DNA of 64,000 bases from Pseudoxanthomonas mexicana (GTDB lineage: Bacteria; Pseudomonadota; Gammaproteobacteria; Xanthomonadales; Xanthomonadaceae), in the NCBI RefSeq assembly GCF_010093385.1, contig NZ_PDWV01000007.1:1-64000 (forward strand). Direction: 5' to 3'. The notes beneath the pieces were generated by a model. The model had not been told where the DNA came from, did not search any database, and was given only the letters and a program-made list of their open reading frames with translations. Position numbers and translations under genes: made by a program. Shown here in pieces: positions 1-8,870 of this stretch; within the stretch, counting starts at the first letter, position 1, and each line of letters starts with the position of its first letter.

Positions 1-232
1 CGTCCCCGGCAAGAGCGCCGGGACGTGTGTCCTCGACCGGCGGCAGCGAGAGTGTTTCCTTGATGCGCTGCGGATCACCGCCTTCGTGCGTGGCGACGGT
101 CTCCGTCGTATCGGGCGCATCATCGCGCTGCGACCACCACCAGGCGCCGGCACCGACCAACAGCAGCGCCACGAAGGCGATCAGGGGGAGACGCAGGCCA
201 GCGGACTGGCGGCGGCGGGAACGTCGGCTCAT
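1..232 (-). CDS. Partial single-pass membrane protein, C-terminus beyond window
   Basis: The frame is open from an ATG at 230-232 to the left edge, so only the first 77 residues are visible. They begin with a short Arg-rich cytoplasmic stretch (MSRRSRRRQS), then one hydrophobic helix at about residues 13-32 ending in three Trp, then an acidic, Thr-rich segment that should be periplasmic. The positive-inside pattern predicts an N-in anchor. The gene starts 7 nt after the stop of the upstream lipoprotein gene on the same strand, so the two are probably co-transcribed. No family is recognised from this fragment. Confidence 0.7.
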   Translation of the reverse strand, partial: MSRRSRRRQSAGLRLPLIAFVALLLVGAGAWWWSQRDDAPDTTETVATHEGGDPQRIKETLSLPPVEDTRPGALAGD

Positions 233-239
233 GCAGCCC

Positions 240-1244
240 TCATTCGGTCAGGAAGCGGCCGCAGCCACGGTAGGTCCGGCCACCCACGGTCAGGGTCGCC
301 GACGCCGGGTAGCGGATGTCGCTCATGCCGTCGTTGCAGGCTTCCCGCTTGGTGGTCAGCGAAACGGCGAGGCCTTCGGCGGTGCTGCCGACGTAACCTT
401 CTTCGGTCCTGCTCGCTTGTGCCACTTCGATCCTGCGTTCGCCATAGTCCAGCTCGGCCAGCAGGCGCGGCGTTGGGCCGCCCCCGATCTCCACGGTCCA
501 GCCGGGCTCGGTACCCAGGCCTCGGAACACGCTGCCACGTGCCCTGGCTGCATCCCAAGGGGAGCCCTGGCTTGCCTGACGGCAGGTGACGGCGGCTCGG
601 CCGGCGAGGGTCAGCGTCGCTTCGTCCCCTTTGCTCCAGAACGCGTTGCCGGCGGCGTCGGCATAGCGTGCGCCCGAGGCGGCAGGTGCTTGCGCCAGGT
701 GCAGGGTATTGCCGTCGATCTCCAGCATCATGCCGCGTGCCGGCGTATCGAAGCGTGCGCCGACGCGCTGATCCCCGCATTGCCACGGGGTCGACGTGGC
801 AGCGGCCGGTTTACCGGTGACACGGATCATGCGGAATTCGACGGGGGCATCCGCACCGGGTGTCACGGGCACCTGCGTATCGGTGGCGAACCACAGCCGC
901 CCTTGCGCGTCGCGCACACCGGCGTGCAGTCCGTACATGCCGTTCGGTCGCAATTTCGACGGATCGTAGGGCAGGGCGAAGGCGAAAGGAGGCCCCTTGA
1001 GATCGCGGAAGTCGGCATTGGCGATCACGGCGGCAGGCGTGTCGGCCAACTGCAGGTCCACCAGTTGTACGCTCAGGACCGCGCCAGGCGGGGGCGCGAT
1101 GCGCTCGAGATAGGAAGCACGGCCCTGGATCTGCGCGGCCGGTCGCGGCGTCGATGTTCCGTCGGCAGGCGGTGGCGCGGTGATCGGCGATTGGCATGCC
1201 GCCAGCCCGAGCAGGCAGGCCGAGGTCAGCAGGGGACGTAGCAT
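240..1244 (-). CDS. Three-domain lipoprotein: YbaY-like, MliC-like and COG3650-like
   Basis: A 334-residue outer-membrane-type lipoprotein. The N-terminus has a signal peptide with a lipobox (LLGLAAC, Cys near residue 17). Residues about 40-145 resemble the YbaY/YscW domain. Residues about 150-222 resemble MliC, the membrane-bound inhibitor of C-type lysozyme, with an N-terminal WQCGDQ segment, a central FWSKGDEA motif and a closing TC. The remainder, from about FRGLGTEPGWTVEI, resembles the C-terminal COG3650 domain, ending in a Cys-containing RTYRGCGR stretch. Likely roles are envelope integrity and lysozyme resistance, inferred from family. It lies 7 nt upstream of the truncated membrane protein gene and is divergent from the GST gene. 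Confidence 0.8.
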   Translation of the reverse strand: MLRPLLTSACLLGLAACQSPITAPPPADGTSTPRPAAQIQGRASYLERIAPPPGAVLSVQLVDLQLADTPAAVIANADFRDLKGPPFAFALPYDPSKLRPNGMYGLHAGVRDAQGRLWFATDTQVPVTPGADAPVEFRMIRVTGKPAAATSTPWQCGDQRVGARFDTPARGMMLEIDGNTLHLAQAPAASGARYADAAGNAFWSKGDEATLTLAGRAAVTCRQASQGSPWDAARARGSVFRGLGTEPGWTVEIGGGPTPRLLAELDYGERRIEVAQASRTEEGYVGSTAEGLAVSLTTKREACNDGMSDIRYPASATLTVGGRTYRGCGRFLTE

Positions 1245-1402
1245 CGCGCAGGCTCCTGGGGTGCGGTGGAGGCGGCCAGCTTAACGGCGTTTCCTGTAAT
1301 GAAGCGTCAACACGCGCCCGGCGGTGAGTCGATCGCGCGTGCCGGGTTGACCAGGCCGCATGGACTGCGCACCCTGCATGCGACTTCGACGGAGCATGGG
1401 AC

Positions 1403-2155
1403 ATGGCGGAGACGCTGACGGTCATCGGCAACTACCTCTCGCCGTACGTGCGCAAGGTGCTGGTCTGCCTTGAGCTGAAGGGCATTCCCTACCGCATCGA
1501 TCCCATCGCGCCGTTCGTGGGCAACGAGGACTTCAGCAGGCTCAGTCCGCTCCGCCGCATCCCGGTGCTGATCGAGGGCGACCTGGTGCTCAACGACTCC
1601 ACCGTCATCTGCGAATACCTGCAGGACCGCTTCCCTGCGCCATCGCTGTACCCCGCGGATCCGGTGGACCGCGCGAAGGCGCGCTGGCTGGAAGAGTACG
1701 CGGATTCCTATCTCGGCGACGTGGTGATCTGGCGGATGTTCTTCCAGAAAGGCGTGCGCCGCTTCCTTTTCAACCAAGGTACGGACGAAGAAGTGGTGCG
1801 CAGGGCGCGCGAGGAGGAGCTGCCGGTCGCGCTGGACTATCTGGAACCGCGATTGCCCGGGGACGGCTGGATCTTCGGCGAGCTGTCCATCGCCGACATC
1901 AGTATCGCCAGCTTCTTCCGCAACGCGGCGTTCGTGAGGTACCAGGTCGATCCGCTGCGGTGGCCGCGGACGGCCGCCTTCGTGGCGCGTGCGCTGGCGT
2001 TGCCTGCCTTCGCCAGGCTGGCGACATTCGAGGACCGCACGTTGCGCACGCCGCTGCCGGAACAGCGTGCCGTGCTTGCGCAGATGGGGGCGCCGCTGAC
2101 CGAAACGACGTACGGCGATGCGGCGCCGCGCTACGGGGTGATGCGGTTGGGGTGA
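1403..2155 (+). CDS. Glutathione S-transferase family protein
   Basis: A 250-residue cytosolic protein with the GST layout. An N-terminal thioredoxin-like domain (residues 1-80) contains SPYVRKV, the cis-proline loop RRIPVL and the glutathione-contacting NDSTVICEYL segment. It is followed by an all-helical C-terminal domain with the SIADISIAS N-capping box. The start follows GGAG with suitable spacing. Substrate cannot be assigned; detoxification or stereospecific isomerase/dehalogenase roles all occur in this family. It is divergent from the lipoprotein gene and convergent with the M14 peptidase gene. Confidence 0.85.
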   Translation: MAETLTVIGNYLSPYVRKVLVCLELKGIPYRIDPIAPFVGNEDFSRLSPLRRIPVLIEGDLVLNDSTVICEYLQDRFPAPSLYPADPVDRAKARWLEEYADSYLGDVVIWRMFFQKGVRRFLFNQGTDEEVVRRAREEELPVALDYLEPRLPGDGWIFGELSIADISIASFFRNAAFVRYQVDPLRWPRTAAFVARALALPAFARLATFEDRTLRTPLPEQRAVLAQMGAPLTETTYGDAAPRYGVMRLG

Positions 2156-2192
2156 AGCAGTCCCTGCCGTTCTGCATGAAGCAGGTCGGCCT

Positions 2193-3947
2193 TTACGGCG
2201 CAGCATCCACTCGCAGCACCGGGTACAGCTGGTAGCGCTCGTCCCACGAGGGATGGCGACGGTAGAAGAACTCCAGGCGTGCGGCAGGACTCTGCGCGAA
2301 CGCCGTGTCTTCGCGCAGTCGGCGCTCGAACTCGGCTTTCACCGCGGGGTCGCGCAGCATCTCGCGTGCGACGGCTTCAGCCACGTAGTCCTCCATGTAT
2401 TCCTTGCGTTCGAAGGCGTTGTTGAACCGCCCCCACGCCAACAGCGAGTCCGGCGCCTTGGGCTCCAGCAGGGCTATCACCAGGCGCGCCCTGGGCTGGG
2501 CGATGGGGACGAACAGTGCGCCCGCGGGCATGGCGCGGGATTCGCGCGTCCAGTCGCCCTCGACCGTGAGGCGCTGGTGGGTTTCCACCGACGCGCTCCC
2601 GAAGCTGCTTTTCGTCGCACGGAACACCTGTGCGTCGTCCTGCCAGGGTTTCCCCAGCAGGCGGTATTCCACGCCATGCGTCTTCAGCACGGCCGCCACC
2701 CAGGAGGCTTCAGCGGCTGGCACCAGGTAGCCCGCGCCGGGCGCTTCGACCACGATGCCCGGACGGATATCGTCCTTCAGCGGCACCTTCCATACCTGCG
2801 GCGTGGTCTCGTCGTAACGCGTCATCAGGGCGCCGGACACGTCCGACGTCGTGCGCGTGTAGGCGTAGCCACGGAACTCCACGGTACGCGCGGCAGGTGC
2901 CGCGACGTAGGTCAGCGGTTCCTGCCGGCCACCCAGGCTGGCCGCGGCGATATCCGCCTGCTTCGCCGTGGTCAGCCATGACGCCCCATCGCGGGCGACG
3001 TGCTCCAGAACGGACATTACCGTGTTGCGGGTGATGCGCACGCGCACCGGATACTCCTTCCAGGAGTGGGTTTCCACCAGCATCGCGATGCGGTTGCGCA
3101 GCAGGAAGTAGCCATGCGAGAAGCGCGGTGGCGGCACGCCGTCCTCGAAGCCCGAGGTGGGATCGTCCTGGACCACGAAGGAGGGGTAGTAGGGCAGGGG
3201 CAGAGATCCCTGCTTCGCCAGATCGTCGATGACGCCCGTGCGCAAGGCCAAGCCGGCCGTGCGCAGCCCGGCATCGCCGGCATGCACGGGCTCGACCTGG
3301 ATCGAGATGTCGTGTTCGAACTGCGCGCCGTTGGTGGCGTGCAGGTCCACGGTCACCAGCGGGTCCCAGCGCTGCACCAGCTGCAGCATCGCCTGCATCT
3401 CGGGCGTGTCGGCCTTCAGGTAGTCGCGGTTGAGGTTGTAGTTCTGCGCGGTGGTGCGCCAGCCCATTTCCTTCGGCCCGCGCTGGTTGGGACGGTTCCA
3501 GGCGCCGAACCGCTCGTGGCCGTCCACGTTGAAGACGGGCACGAACACCCAGACCAGCTTGTCCAGTGCACCGTTGGCCGCCCGACCCTCCAGTACCTCG
3601 CGCAGCGCGAGGAAGCCGGCATCCTTTCCGTCGATCTCACCGGCGTGGATGCCGCCCTGGATCAACACCACCGGCAGGCCGCGCCGCTGCGCCTGCTCCG
3701 GTGTCAAAGCGCCGCTGGTGGAGGCGACTAGGGCCTTCATCGGGCGGCCTTCGGGCGTGGTCCCGAACGTGGTGCAGCGCACGGCTTTCGGATACTGGCG
3801 TGCGAAGGCGTCGCACAGCGCGGTGACTTCCTCGTAGCGTCCGGTCTCGGTGAACCCGGATCGTTCGGCCACGGTGGTCAATGCAGACTGGGCGTTCGCC
3901 GCCGATGCCAGGGCCAGCAGGAAGGAGGCGCAGAGCGGACGCAGCAT
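2193..3947 (-). CDS. Secreted zinc carboxypeptidase, peptidase M14 family
   Basis: A protein of about 584 residues with a cleavable signal peptide (MLRPLCASFLLALASAANAQ). The ATG at 3945-3947 was chosen over the longer frame because it starts the signal peptide and has AGGAA about 7 nt upstream. The M14 zinc ligands are visible: HAGE (His-x-x-Glu) in GGIHAGEIDGKD and a later His in TVDLHATNG. A plausible catalytic Glu lies in AMLVETHSWKEY. It should hydrolyse C-terminal residues or peptidoglycan-type peptides in the periplasm or outside; the substrate is not evident. The gene is divergent from a POT peptide transporter, a plausible peptide-scavenging pairing, though that is inference. Confidence 0.88.
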   Translation of the reverse strand: MLRPLCASFLLALASAANAQSALTTVAERSGFTETGRYEEVTALCDAFARQYPKAVRCTTFGTTPEGRPMKALVASTSGALTPEQAQRRGLPVVLIQGGIHAGEIDGKDAGFLALREVLEGRAANGALDKLVWVFVPVFNVDGHERFGAWNRPNQRGPKEMGWRTTAQNYNLNRDYLKADTPEMQAMLQLVQRWDPLVTVDLHATNGAQFEHDISIQVEPVHAGDAGLRTAGLALRTGVIDDLAKQGSLPLPYYPSFVVQDDPTSGFEDGVPPPRFSHGYFLLRNRIAMLVETHSWKEYPVRVRITRNTVMSVLEHVARDGASWLTTAKQADIAAASLGGRQEPLTYVAAPAARTVEFRGYAYTRTTSDVSGALMTRYDETTPQVWKVPLKDDIRPGIVVEAPGAGYLVPAAEASWVAAVLKTHGVEYRLLGKPWQDDAQVFRATKSSFGSASVETHQRLTVEGDWTRESRAMPAGALFVPIAQPRARLVIALLEPKAPDSLLAWGRFNNAFERKEYMEDYVAEAVAREMLRDPAVKAEFERRLREDTAFAQSPAARLEFFYRRHPSWDERYQLYPVLRVDAAP

Positions 3948-4095
3948 GGGGAATTCCTGAACAGGGCAGGGGCGCATGATGCCCGGCAATCGCGGTCAGT
4001 CCCAGTCCCCGTTCGCCTGCGCGAGGAGTTCCGGCGGTTCGACCCTGCGCGGGCGGATACGGTAACCTTCCGGGACTTTTTCGCCGGAAGATCGG

Positions 4096-5712
4096 ATGAG
4101 CACGACCGCAGAAGCCAGCCAGGGCCGCATGCCCCGCCAGATCCCCTACATCATCGGCAATGAGGCCTGCGAGCGGTTCAGCTTCTACGGGATGCGCAAC
4201 ATCCTGGTGCCGTTCCTGATCAGTTCGGTGCTGCTGGCCTATCTGCCGGACCAGGCCGCGCGCGAGGGTGCCGCCAAGGCCCTGTTCCACAGCTTCGTCA
4301 TCGGCGTGTACTTCTTCCCGCTGCTGGGTGGCTGGCTGTCGGACCGCTTCTTCGGCAAGTACAACACCGTCCTGTGGTTCTCGCTGATCTACTGCGCCGG
4401 CCATGCGTGTCTGGCGCTGTTCGAGAGCAACGCGACAGGGTTCTACACGGGCCTGTTCCTGATCGCGCTGGGGTCGGGCGGCATCAAGCCGCTGGTGGTG
4501 ACCTTCTGCGGCGACCAGTTCGACCAGAGCAACAAGAGCAAGGCGAAGGTCGTCTTCGACGCGTTCTACTGGATCATCAATTTCGGCTCGTTCTTCGCCT
4601 CGCTACTGATGCCGCTGGTGCTGCGGAGCTGGGGGCCGGCGTGGGCGTTCGGCATTCCGGGCATCCTCATGTTCATCGCGACCTTCATCTTCTGGCTGGG
4701 GCGCAACAAGTACGTCAACGTGCCGCCGTCGCGCGGCAACGACCCGGATTCGTTCCTCAACATCGTACGCAGCGCGCTGCTGGGCAAGGGTTTCGGGCCC
4801 GGCACGCTGGTCGCCGCCGTGGGCATGGTGGGCGCGGTGGCGATGCTGCTGCTGTGGGCCCTCAAGTTCGCCGGGGTGACGATCTGGCCGGAGGCATGGG
4901 GCTTCGTCATCACCGCCTGTCTTGCCTTGGGCGCGATCATCGCCGGCGTGGGCTTCGGTGCGTCTCTGCAACTGGAACGTGCGCGTGGCCTGCATCCTGA
5001 TGTCGCCATCGAAGGCGTGCGTTCGGTGCTGCGCATCCTGATCGTGTTCGCGCTGGTCACGCCGTTCTGGTCGCTGTTCGACCAGAAGGCATCCACGTGG
5101 GTGATCCAGGGCAAGGCGATGGTGATTCCCCACGACCTGTGGTGGTGGCCCAGCTGGCTGGTGAAGGACGCCACCCAGATGCAGGCGCTGAACCCGCTGA
5201 TGGTCATGCTGCTGATTCCCTTCAACAACCTGGTGCTGTACCCGGTGCTGCGGAGGATGGGCTTCAACGTCACGGCGCTGCGCCGGATGGGCTGGGGCAT
5301 CGCCATCTCCGCGCTCTCCTGGATCGTGGCCGGCGTGCTGCAGCTGCAGATGGACGAAGGCCAGCAGGTGTCGCTGGCCTGGCAGACGCTGCCCTATCTG
5401 CTGCTGACCTTCGGTGAGGTGCTGGTGTCGGCGACGGCGCTTGAGTTCGCCTACAGTCAGGCACCGATGGCGATGAAGGGCGTGATCATGGCTTTCTGGT
5501 ACCTGACCAGCACCTTCGGCGGCCTTTGGGTGCTGCTGACCAATGCCAGCGTCCGCGACCCGGCCGTGATCGGCTGGATCCAGGCGCAGGGATGGACGGA
5601 GAACGCGTTCTTGATGTTCTTCTTCGCGGGGTTCGCTTTCGTGGCGGCGCTGGCGTTCGCGCTGTACGCCAGGACGTACCCGATGCAGGACAACTACCGC
5701 ACCGCGGCCTGA
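4096..5712 (+). CDS. POT/PTR family proton-dependent oligopeptide transporter
   Basis: A 538-residue polytopic inner-membrane protein of the peptide transporter branch of the major facilitator superfamily. The N-terminal POT signature EACERFSFYG (ExxERFxYYG, proton coupling and peptide binding) is intact, and at least twelve hydrophobic helices are apparent. It imports di-/tripeptides with protons. GGAAG precedes the ATG at suitable spacing. The rhomboid gene starts 10 nt after the stop, indicating an operon. The divergent neighbour is a secreted carboxypeptidase that could supply its substrates. Confidence 0.92.
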   Translation: MSTTAEASQGRMPRQIPYIIGNEACERFSFYGMRNILVPFLISSVLLAYLPDQAAREGAAKALFHSFVIGVYFFPLLGGWLSDRFFGKYNTVLWFSLIYCAGHACLALFESNATGFYTGLFLIALGSGGIKPLVVTFCGDQFDQSNKSKAKVVFDAFYWIINFGSFFASLLMPLVLRSWGPAWAFGIPGILMFIATFIFWLGRNKYVNVPPSRGNDPDSFLNIVRSALLGKGFGPGTLVAAVGMVGAVAMLLLWALKFAGVTIWPEAWGFVITACLALGAIIAGVGFGASLQLERARGLHPDVAIEGVRSVLRILIVFALVTPFWSLFDQKASTWVIQGKAMVIPHDLWWWPSWLVKDATQMQALNPLMVMLLIPFNNLVLYPVLRRMGFNVTALRRMGWGIAISALSWIVAGVLQLQMDEGQQVSLAWQTLPYLLLTFGEVLVSATALEFAYSQAPMAMKGVIMAFWYLTSTFGGLWVLLTNASVRDPAVIGWIQAQGWTENAFLMFFFAGFAFVAALAFALYARTYPMQDNYRTAA

Positions 5713-5721
5713 GGAACACGC

Positions 5722-6336
5722 ATGAGCGCGCCCATCACCCTGCTGCTGATCGCGGCCACCTGCGTGGTCGGCCTGGTCGCCTTCCGCACGCCATCGCTGC
5801 TGATGCGGCTGATCCTGTGGCCACCGGCGATCGACCGCCACCGCCAGTACGACCGGCTGGTGACGTACGGCTTCATCCACGCCGATTTCTGGCACCTGTT
5901 CTTCAACATGTTCACGCTGTTCTTCTTCGGCCGCCAGATCGAGGGTTGGATGGCGGCGCAGAAAGGGCCGTGGGTGTTCCCGCTGTTCTATTTCTCGGCG
6001 CTGGTGGTGTCCATCCTGCCCACTTATCTGAAGCACCAGAAGGATCCCAACTACCGCAGCCTGGGCGCGTCCGGTGCCGTGTCCGCGGTGCTGTTCGCCT
6101 TCATCCTGCTCGCGCCCTGGGCCACGATCGGCGTGTTCTTCATCCCGATGCCGGCCATCGTGTTCGCCGTGCTGTACATCGCCTACAGCATCTGGATGGA
6201 CAAGCGCGGCGGAGACAACATCAACCACGGCGCACACCTGGCCGGCGCGGCTTACGGCGTGCTGTTCCTGGTGGTGATGGATGCCGGCGTGATCGGCCAC
6301 TTCCTGGAAGAACTGACGCACCCCTCATTCGGTTAA
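5722..6336 (+). CDS. Rhomboid family intramembrane serine protease
   Basis: A 204-residue protein with about six transmembrane helices. All rhomboid hallmarks are present: the HxxxN pair (H58, N62) in helix 2, the catalytic Ser117 in GASGAV, and the catalytic His172 in NHGAHLAGA. It cleaves transmembrane substrates within the inner membrane; the target is unknown. GAGGAA precedes the start and the gene is 10 nt downstream of the POT transporter gene, so the pair is likely co-transcribed. Confidence 0.93.
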   Translation: MSAPITLLLIAATCVVGLVAFRTPSLLMRLILWPPAIDRHRQYDRLVTYGFIHADFWHLFFNMFTLFFFGRQIEGWMAAQKGPWVFPLFYFSALVVSILPTYLKHQKDPNYRSLGASGAVSAVLFAFILLAPWATIGVFFIPMPAIVFAVLYIAYSIWMDKRGGDNINHGAHLAGAAYGVLFLVVMDAGVIGHFLEELTHPSFG

Positions 6337-6416
6337 GCGGTCCTTGTGGTTTCGCTCACCTGCGCTGAAGGTGGGCCGTGCTATTTCGACGCCATGTCCC
6401 GTCCCAGGAGCAGCGC

Positions 6417-7127
6417 ATGGCAACGGCACGCAAGGCGGTCCGCAGTCCCCAGGGCAAGAAGGCCGCCCGCAAGGCGGTGAAGAAGACCACGAAGAACGCC
6501 GTCCGCAAGACGGCGGCGCCGACCTCCAAGGGCACGCCGAAGGCGGCCGGTGCCGCGGCCAGGAAAGCCGTGAAGAAGGCGACGGCCGGCAAGGTCGCGA
6601 AGAAGACAGCCACGAAGAAAACGGCTACGAAGAAAACGGCCACGAAGAAAACGGCTGCGAAGACGACGGCGAGGAAGACCACCGCCTCGCGAGGCGACGC
6701 GCTGAAAGCCACGGGCACCCGGGGCGCCGGGAAGACTGCCCGCACGGCGGTGAAGAAGGCGACAGGCAGCGCCTCCCGGGCGCAAGTCGCGAAAGCGAAG
6801 AAGAAAACGGCGAGCAAAGCCTCGTCCCCGGCCCGCAAGACCGCAGCGCGCAAGCGCGCAACGAAGAAGATCACGCCTGCGCGGGCGCTGGCGACTGCGC
6901 GCGCGTTGCTGGAACAGAAACATGAGCATGACCGGCAGCCCGCGCCCTGGCAGCAACTCGACGACCACGACCATGGGGCTGTGCAGGGCGCTGGCTTCGC
7001 ATCACCGGAAGCGGCAGGCAAGGCATTGGAACTGCACGCGGCCGAAAGCCGGATGAAGGCCATCCAGGGCAGCCTGGGAACGCAGGACCGGCGCAACCAG
7101 GGCAAGCGCGATCATCGGGGCGAATGA
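6417..7127 (+). CDS. Histone H1-like Lys/Ala/Thr-rich protein
   Basis: A strongly basic protein of 236 residues. Residues 1-155 are almost entirely Lys, Ala, Thr and Arg, as in eukaryotic H1 tails and bacterial AlgP/Hc1-like proteins. Residues about 63-82 are tandem TATKK units encoded by 15-nt DNA repeats (about 6608-6655). The tail (165-236) differs in being His/Asp/Gln-rich. The start at 6417 was chosen because AGGAG lies 7 nt upstream; an upstream in-frame ATG at 6378 lacks this. It probably binds DNA non-specifically and affects nucleoid structure, by analogy. The repeat length is expected to vary between strains. Confidence 0.8.
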   Translation: MATARKAVRSPQGKKAARKAVKKTTKNAVRKTAAPTSKGTPKAAGAAARKAVKKATAGKVAKKTATKKTATKKTATKKTAAKTTARKTTASRGDALKATGTRGAGKTARTAVKKATGSASRAQVAKAKKKTASKASSPARKTAARKRATKKITPARALATARALLEQKHEHDRQPAPWQQLDDHDHGAVQGAGFASPEAAGKALELHAAESRMKAIQGSLGTQDRRNQGKRDHRGE

Positions 7128-7261
7128 GGGGCGTACGTTGGAGGACGCCCATGGACCCTCCGGCGTGGCCAGGGAGGGACGGGACTCCGGCGCGGCAGTC
7201 GCGCCCGAAGGCGGACCCCTGCGCCGCGCCGGAGCACCCGATGAAGACGGTGTCTAGCGGC

Positions 7262-7465
7262 TCAGTCCACCAGCGAGTGCACGGCGTGCACGCTGCCGAC
7301 TTCGGCGCTGGAGTAGGTGGACATCAGGCGCTCGTATACGGCGTTGTTCAGGCGCTCGAACTCCCAGTCGCTGGTATGGCCCGTGACGGTGAGCTGGTAC
7401 AGGCCTTCCAGCAGGGTGAAATCGCTGGCGCTGGCGACGTCGGGCAGTGCTTCGATCAGGCTCAT
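7262..7465 (-). CDS. Small conserved-looking hypothetical protein
   Basis: A 67-residue soluble protein (MSLIEALPDVASASDF...). It has no signal peptide or membrane segment, is acidic overall, and is predicted mostly helical. I do not recognise a family. The initiator follows GGGAGTTCCACC with good spacing, and it is the only sensible frame in this interval. It lies alone between the H1-like gene (convergent) and a 196-bp gap containing two palindromes. Confidence 0.6.
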   Translation of the reverse strand: MSLIEALPDVASASDFTLLEGLYQLTVTGHTSDWEFERLNNAVYERLMSTYSSAEVGSVHAVHSLVD

Positions 7466-7581
7466 GGTGGAACTCCCAAGTGAAGTCTATGAGCCTGCAG
7501 ACGCAGCAATCGTGCCAACCTGTATTTCGCGAAACCCATCACGTTTCAGGTCCGCGAAGAATCGCTTCACAAGCATGAATG

Positions 7582-7637
7582 TGACGCTCAGCGTCAGTTT
7601 TGCCCGGTCCACCCTGGGCATTGGGTCACAATGCCCA
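7582..7637. promoter_or_regulatory. Two palindromes in the gap upstream of a GNAT gene
   Basis: The gap 7466-7661 carries two perfect inverted repeats. One is a 15-bp palindrome TGACGCT-C-AGCGTCA at 7582-7596. The other has arms TGGGCATT (7615-7622) and AATGCCCA (7630-7637) around a 7-nt loop and ends 24 nt before the GNAT start. Either could be an operator or an mRNA hairpin. No regulator can be named. Confidence 0.35.
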
Positions 7638-7661
7638 TGAGCCCCCTGCCACGGAGATCCC

Positions 7662-7955
7662 ATGACCCACGACGCGCTCACCCCGGATGTGCATCACGAC
7701 CCTGACGCCCGCCGCCTGCACACCCGGGTGGAAGGGCATGAGGCCGAACTGCGGTATTCGCTGCGCGGCGGCCGGATGGTCATCGACCACACCGGTGTGC
7801 CCGATGCGATCGGCGGCCGGGGCATCGCCGGCATTCTGGTGAAGGCCGCGCTGGACCTGGCGCGTGCGCGGGGCTGGCGGGTGGTGCCGGCGTGCTCGTA
7901 CTCCGCCGCCTACGTCCAGCGGAATCCGGAGTACGCCGATCTGATCGAGGGCTGA
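7662..7955 (+). CDS. YidJ-type GNAT N-acetyltransferase
   Basis: A 97-residue mini-GNAT of the COG2388/NATD1-like type. The core reads LRYSLRGGRMVIDHTGVPDA, then the acetyl-CoA loop GGRGIAGILVKAALDLAR, then the strand VVPACSYSAAYVQRNPEY that typifies this subgroup. It presumably acetylates a small molecule or protein amine; no substrate is known to me. GGAG precedes the ATG. The following lipoprotein gene lies 65 nt downstream. Confidence 0.85.
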   Translation: MTHDALTPDVHHDPDARRLHTRVEGHEAELRYSLRGGRMVIDHTGVPDAIGGRGIAGILVKAALDLARARGWRVVPACSYSAAYVQRNPEYADLIEG

Positions 7956-8020
7956 CCCCGCTGGAGGACGCCGGTGGCGCGCCCTAGAATGACGGCCATC
8001 ACACGCGGAAGGAGCCCGAA

Positions 8021-8863
8021 GTGTCCCCCAGCAAGTCCCCCCCCATCCTGCGGACCGCCTGCCTGGCCCTGCTGGTCGCCAGCGCGCTGGCGGCATGCAA
8101 GCGCGAATCCGTCCCCGGCGCGCCGCCGGCGCAGGCCCCCGCCGCATCGTCACCCGCGGCCGATGCGCCGGCCGCTCCGGTAGCCCTGAAGGACGTCATC
8201 GAAACGACCGACCGCTACGTGGTGGGCATCAGTTTTCCGGCTTCGGCCAATCGCTACCCCGGCCTGGCGAAGGCGCTGTCCGACTACGCCGCCGCCGAGC
8301 GGGCCGAGTTGATGCAGGCGGTCGAAGCCTTCGGCAACGACAAGCCCAGCGCACCGTACGAGCTGTCGCTGGCCTTCGAGCAGGTGGTGGACACGCCGCA
8401 GAGCGTCGCCATCGCCGCCGATGGCAGCCGCTACACCGGGGGCGCGCATGGCCAACCGCTGATCGCAAGGTTCGTGTGGCTGCCGCAGCAGGACGCACGC
8501 CTGACGTCGGCTGCGCTGGTGCCCGACGCCAAGGGGTGGCAGGCCATCAGCGATTACGTGCGCGAGCAGCTGCATACGGCCGTGGTGACGCGGGCGGACG
8601 AGGACGAACTGCCCGCGGCCGATCGGGCGGCGCTGATCAAGAGCACGTTCCGGATGATCGACGAGGGCACCAAGCCTGAAGCGGGCAACTTCAGCGAGTT
8701 CGTGCCCGTGCTGGACACCGCAGGCCGCATCAGCGCGCTGCGCTTCGTGTTCCCGCCTTACCAGGTGGGCCCGTACGCGGATGGCACGCAGACCGTCGAC
8801 GTGCCAGCGGCCATCCTGCTGCCCCACATCGCGCCGGAGTACGCGGGGCTGTTCGCCCGCTGA
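8021..8863 (+). CDS. DUF3298/RsiV-like lipoprotein
   Basis: A 280-residue lipoprotein. The lipobox is ALAAC (Cys near residue 26), followed by an Ala/Pro-rich linker to about residue 55. The remainder fits DUF4163/DUF3298, found in RsiV-like anti-sigma factors and lysozyme-binding envelope proteins, and includes the characteristic YTGGAHGQP motif. GTG is the initiator, preceded by AAGGAG. The Cfa-type gene starts 7 nt after the stop, so the two likely form an operon linked to envelope upkeep. Confidence 0.8.
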   Translation: MSPSKSPPILRTACLALLVASALAACKRESVPGAPPAQAPAASSPAADAPAAPVALKDVIETTDRYVVGISFPASANRYPGLAKALSDYAAAERAELMQAVEAFGNDKPSAPYELSLAFEQVVDTPQSVAIAADGSRYTGGAHGQPLIARFVWLPQQDARLTSAALVPDAKGWQAISDYVREQLHTAVVTRADEDELPAADRAALIKSTFRMIDEGTKPEAGNFSEFVPVLDTAGRISALRFVFPPYQVGPYADGTQTVDVPAAILLPHIAPEYAGLFAR

Positions 8864-8870
8864 GTCCGCC

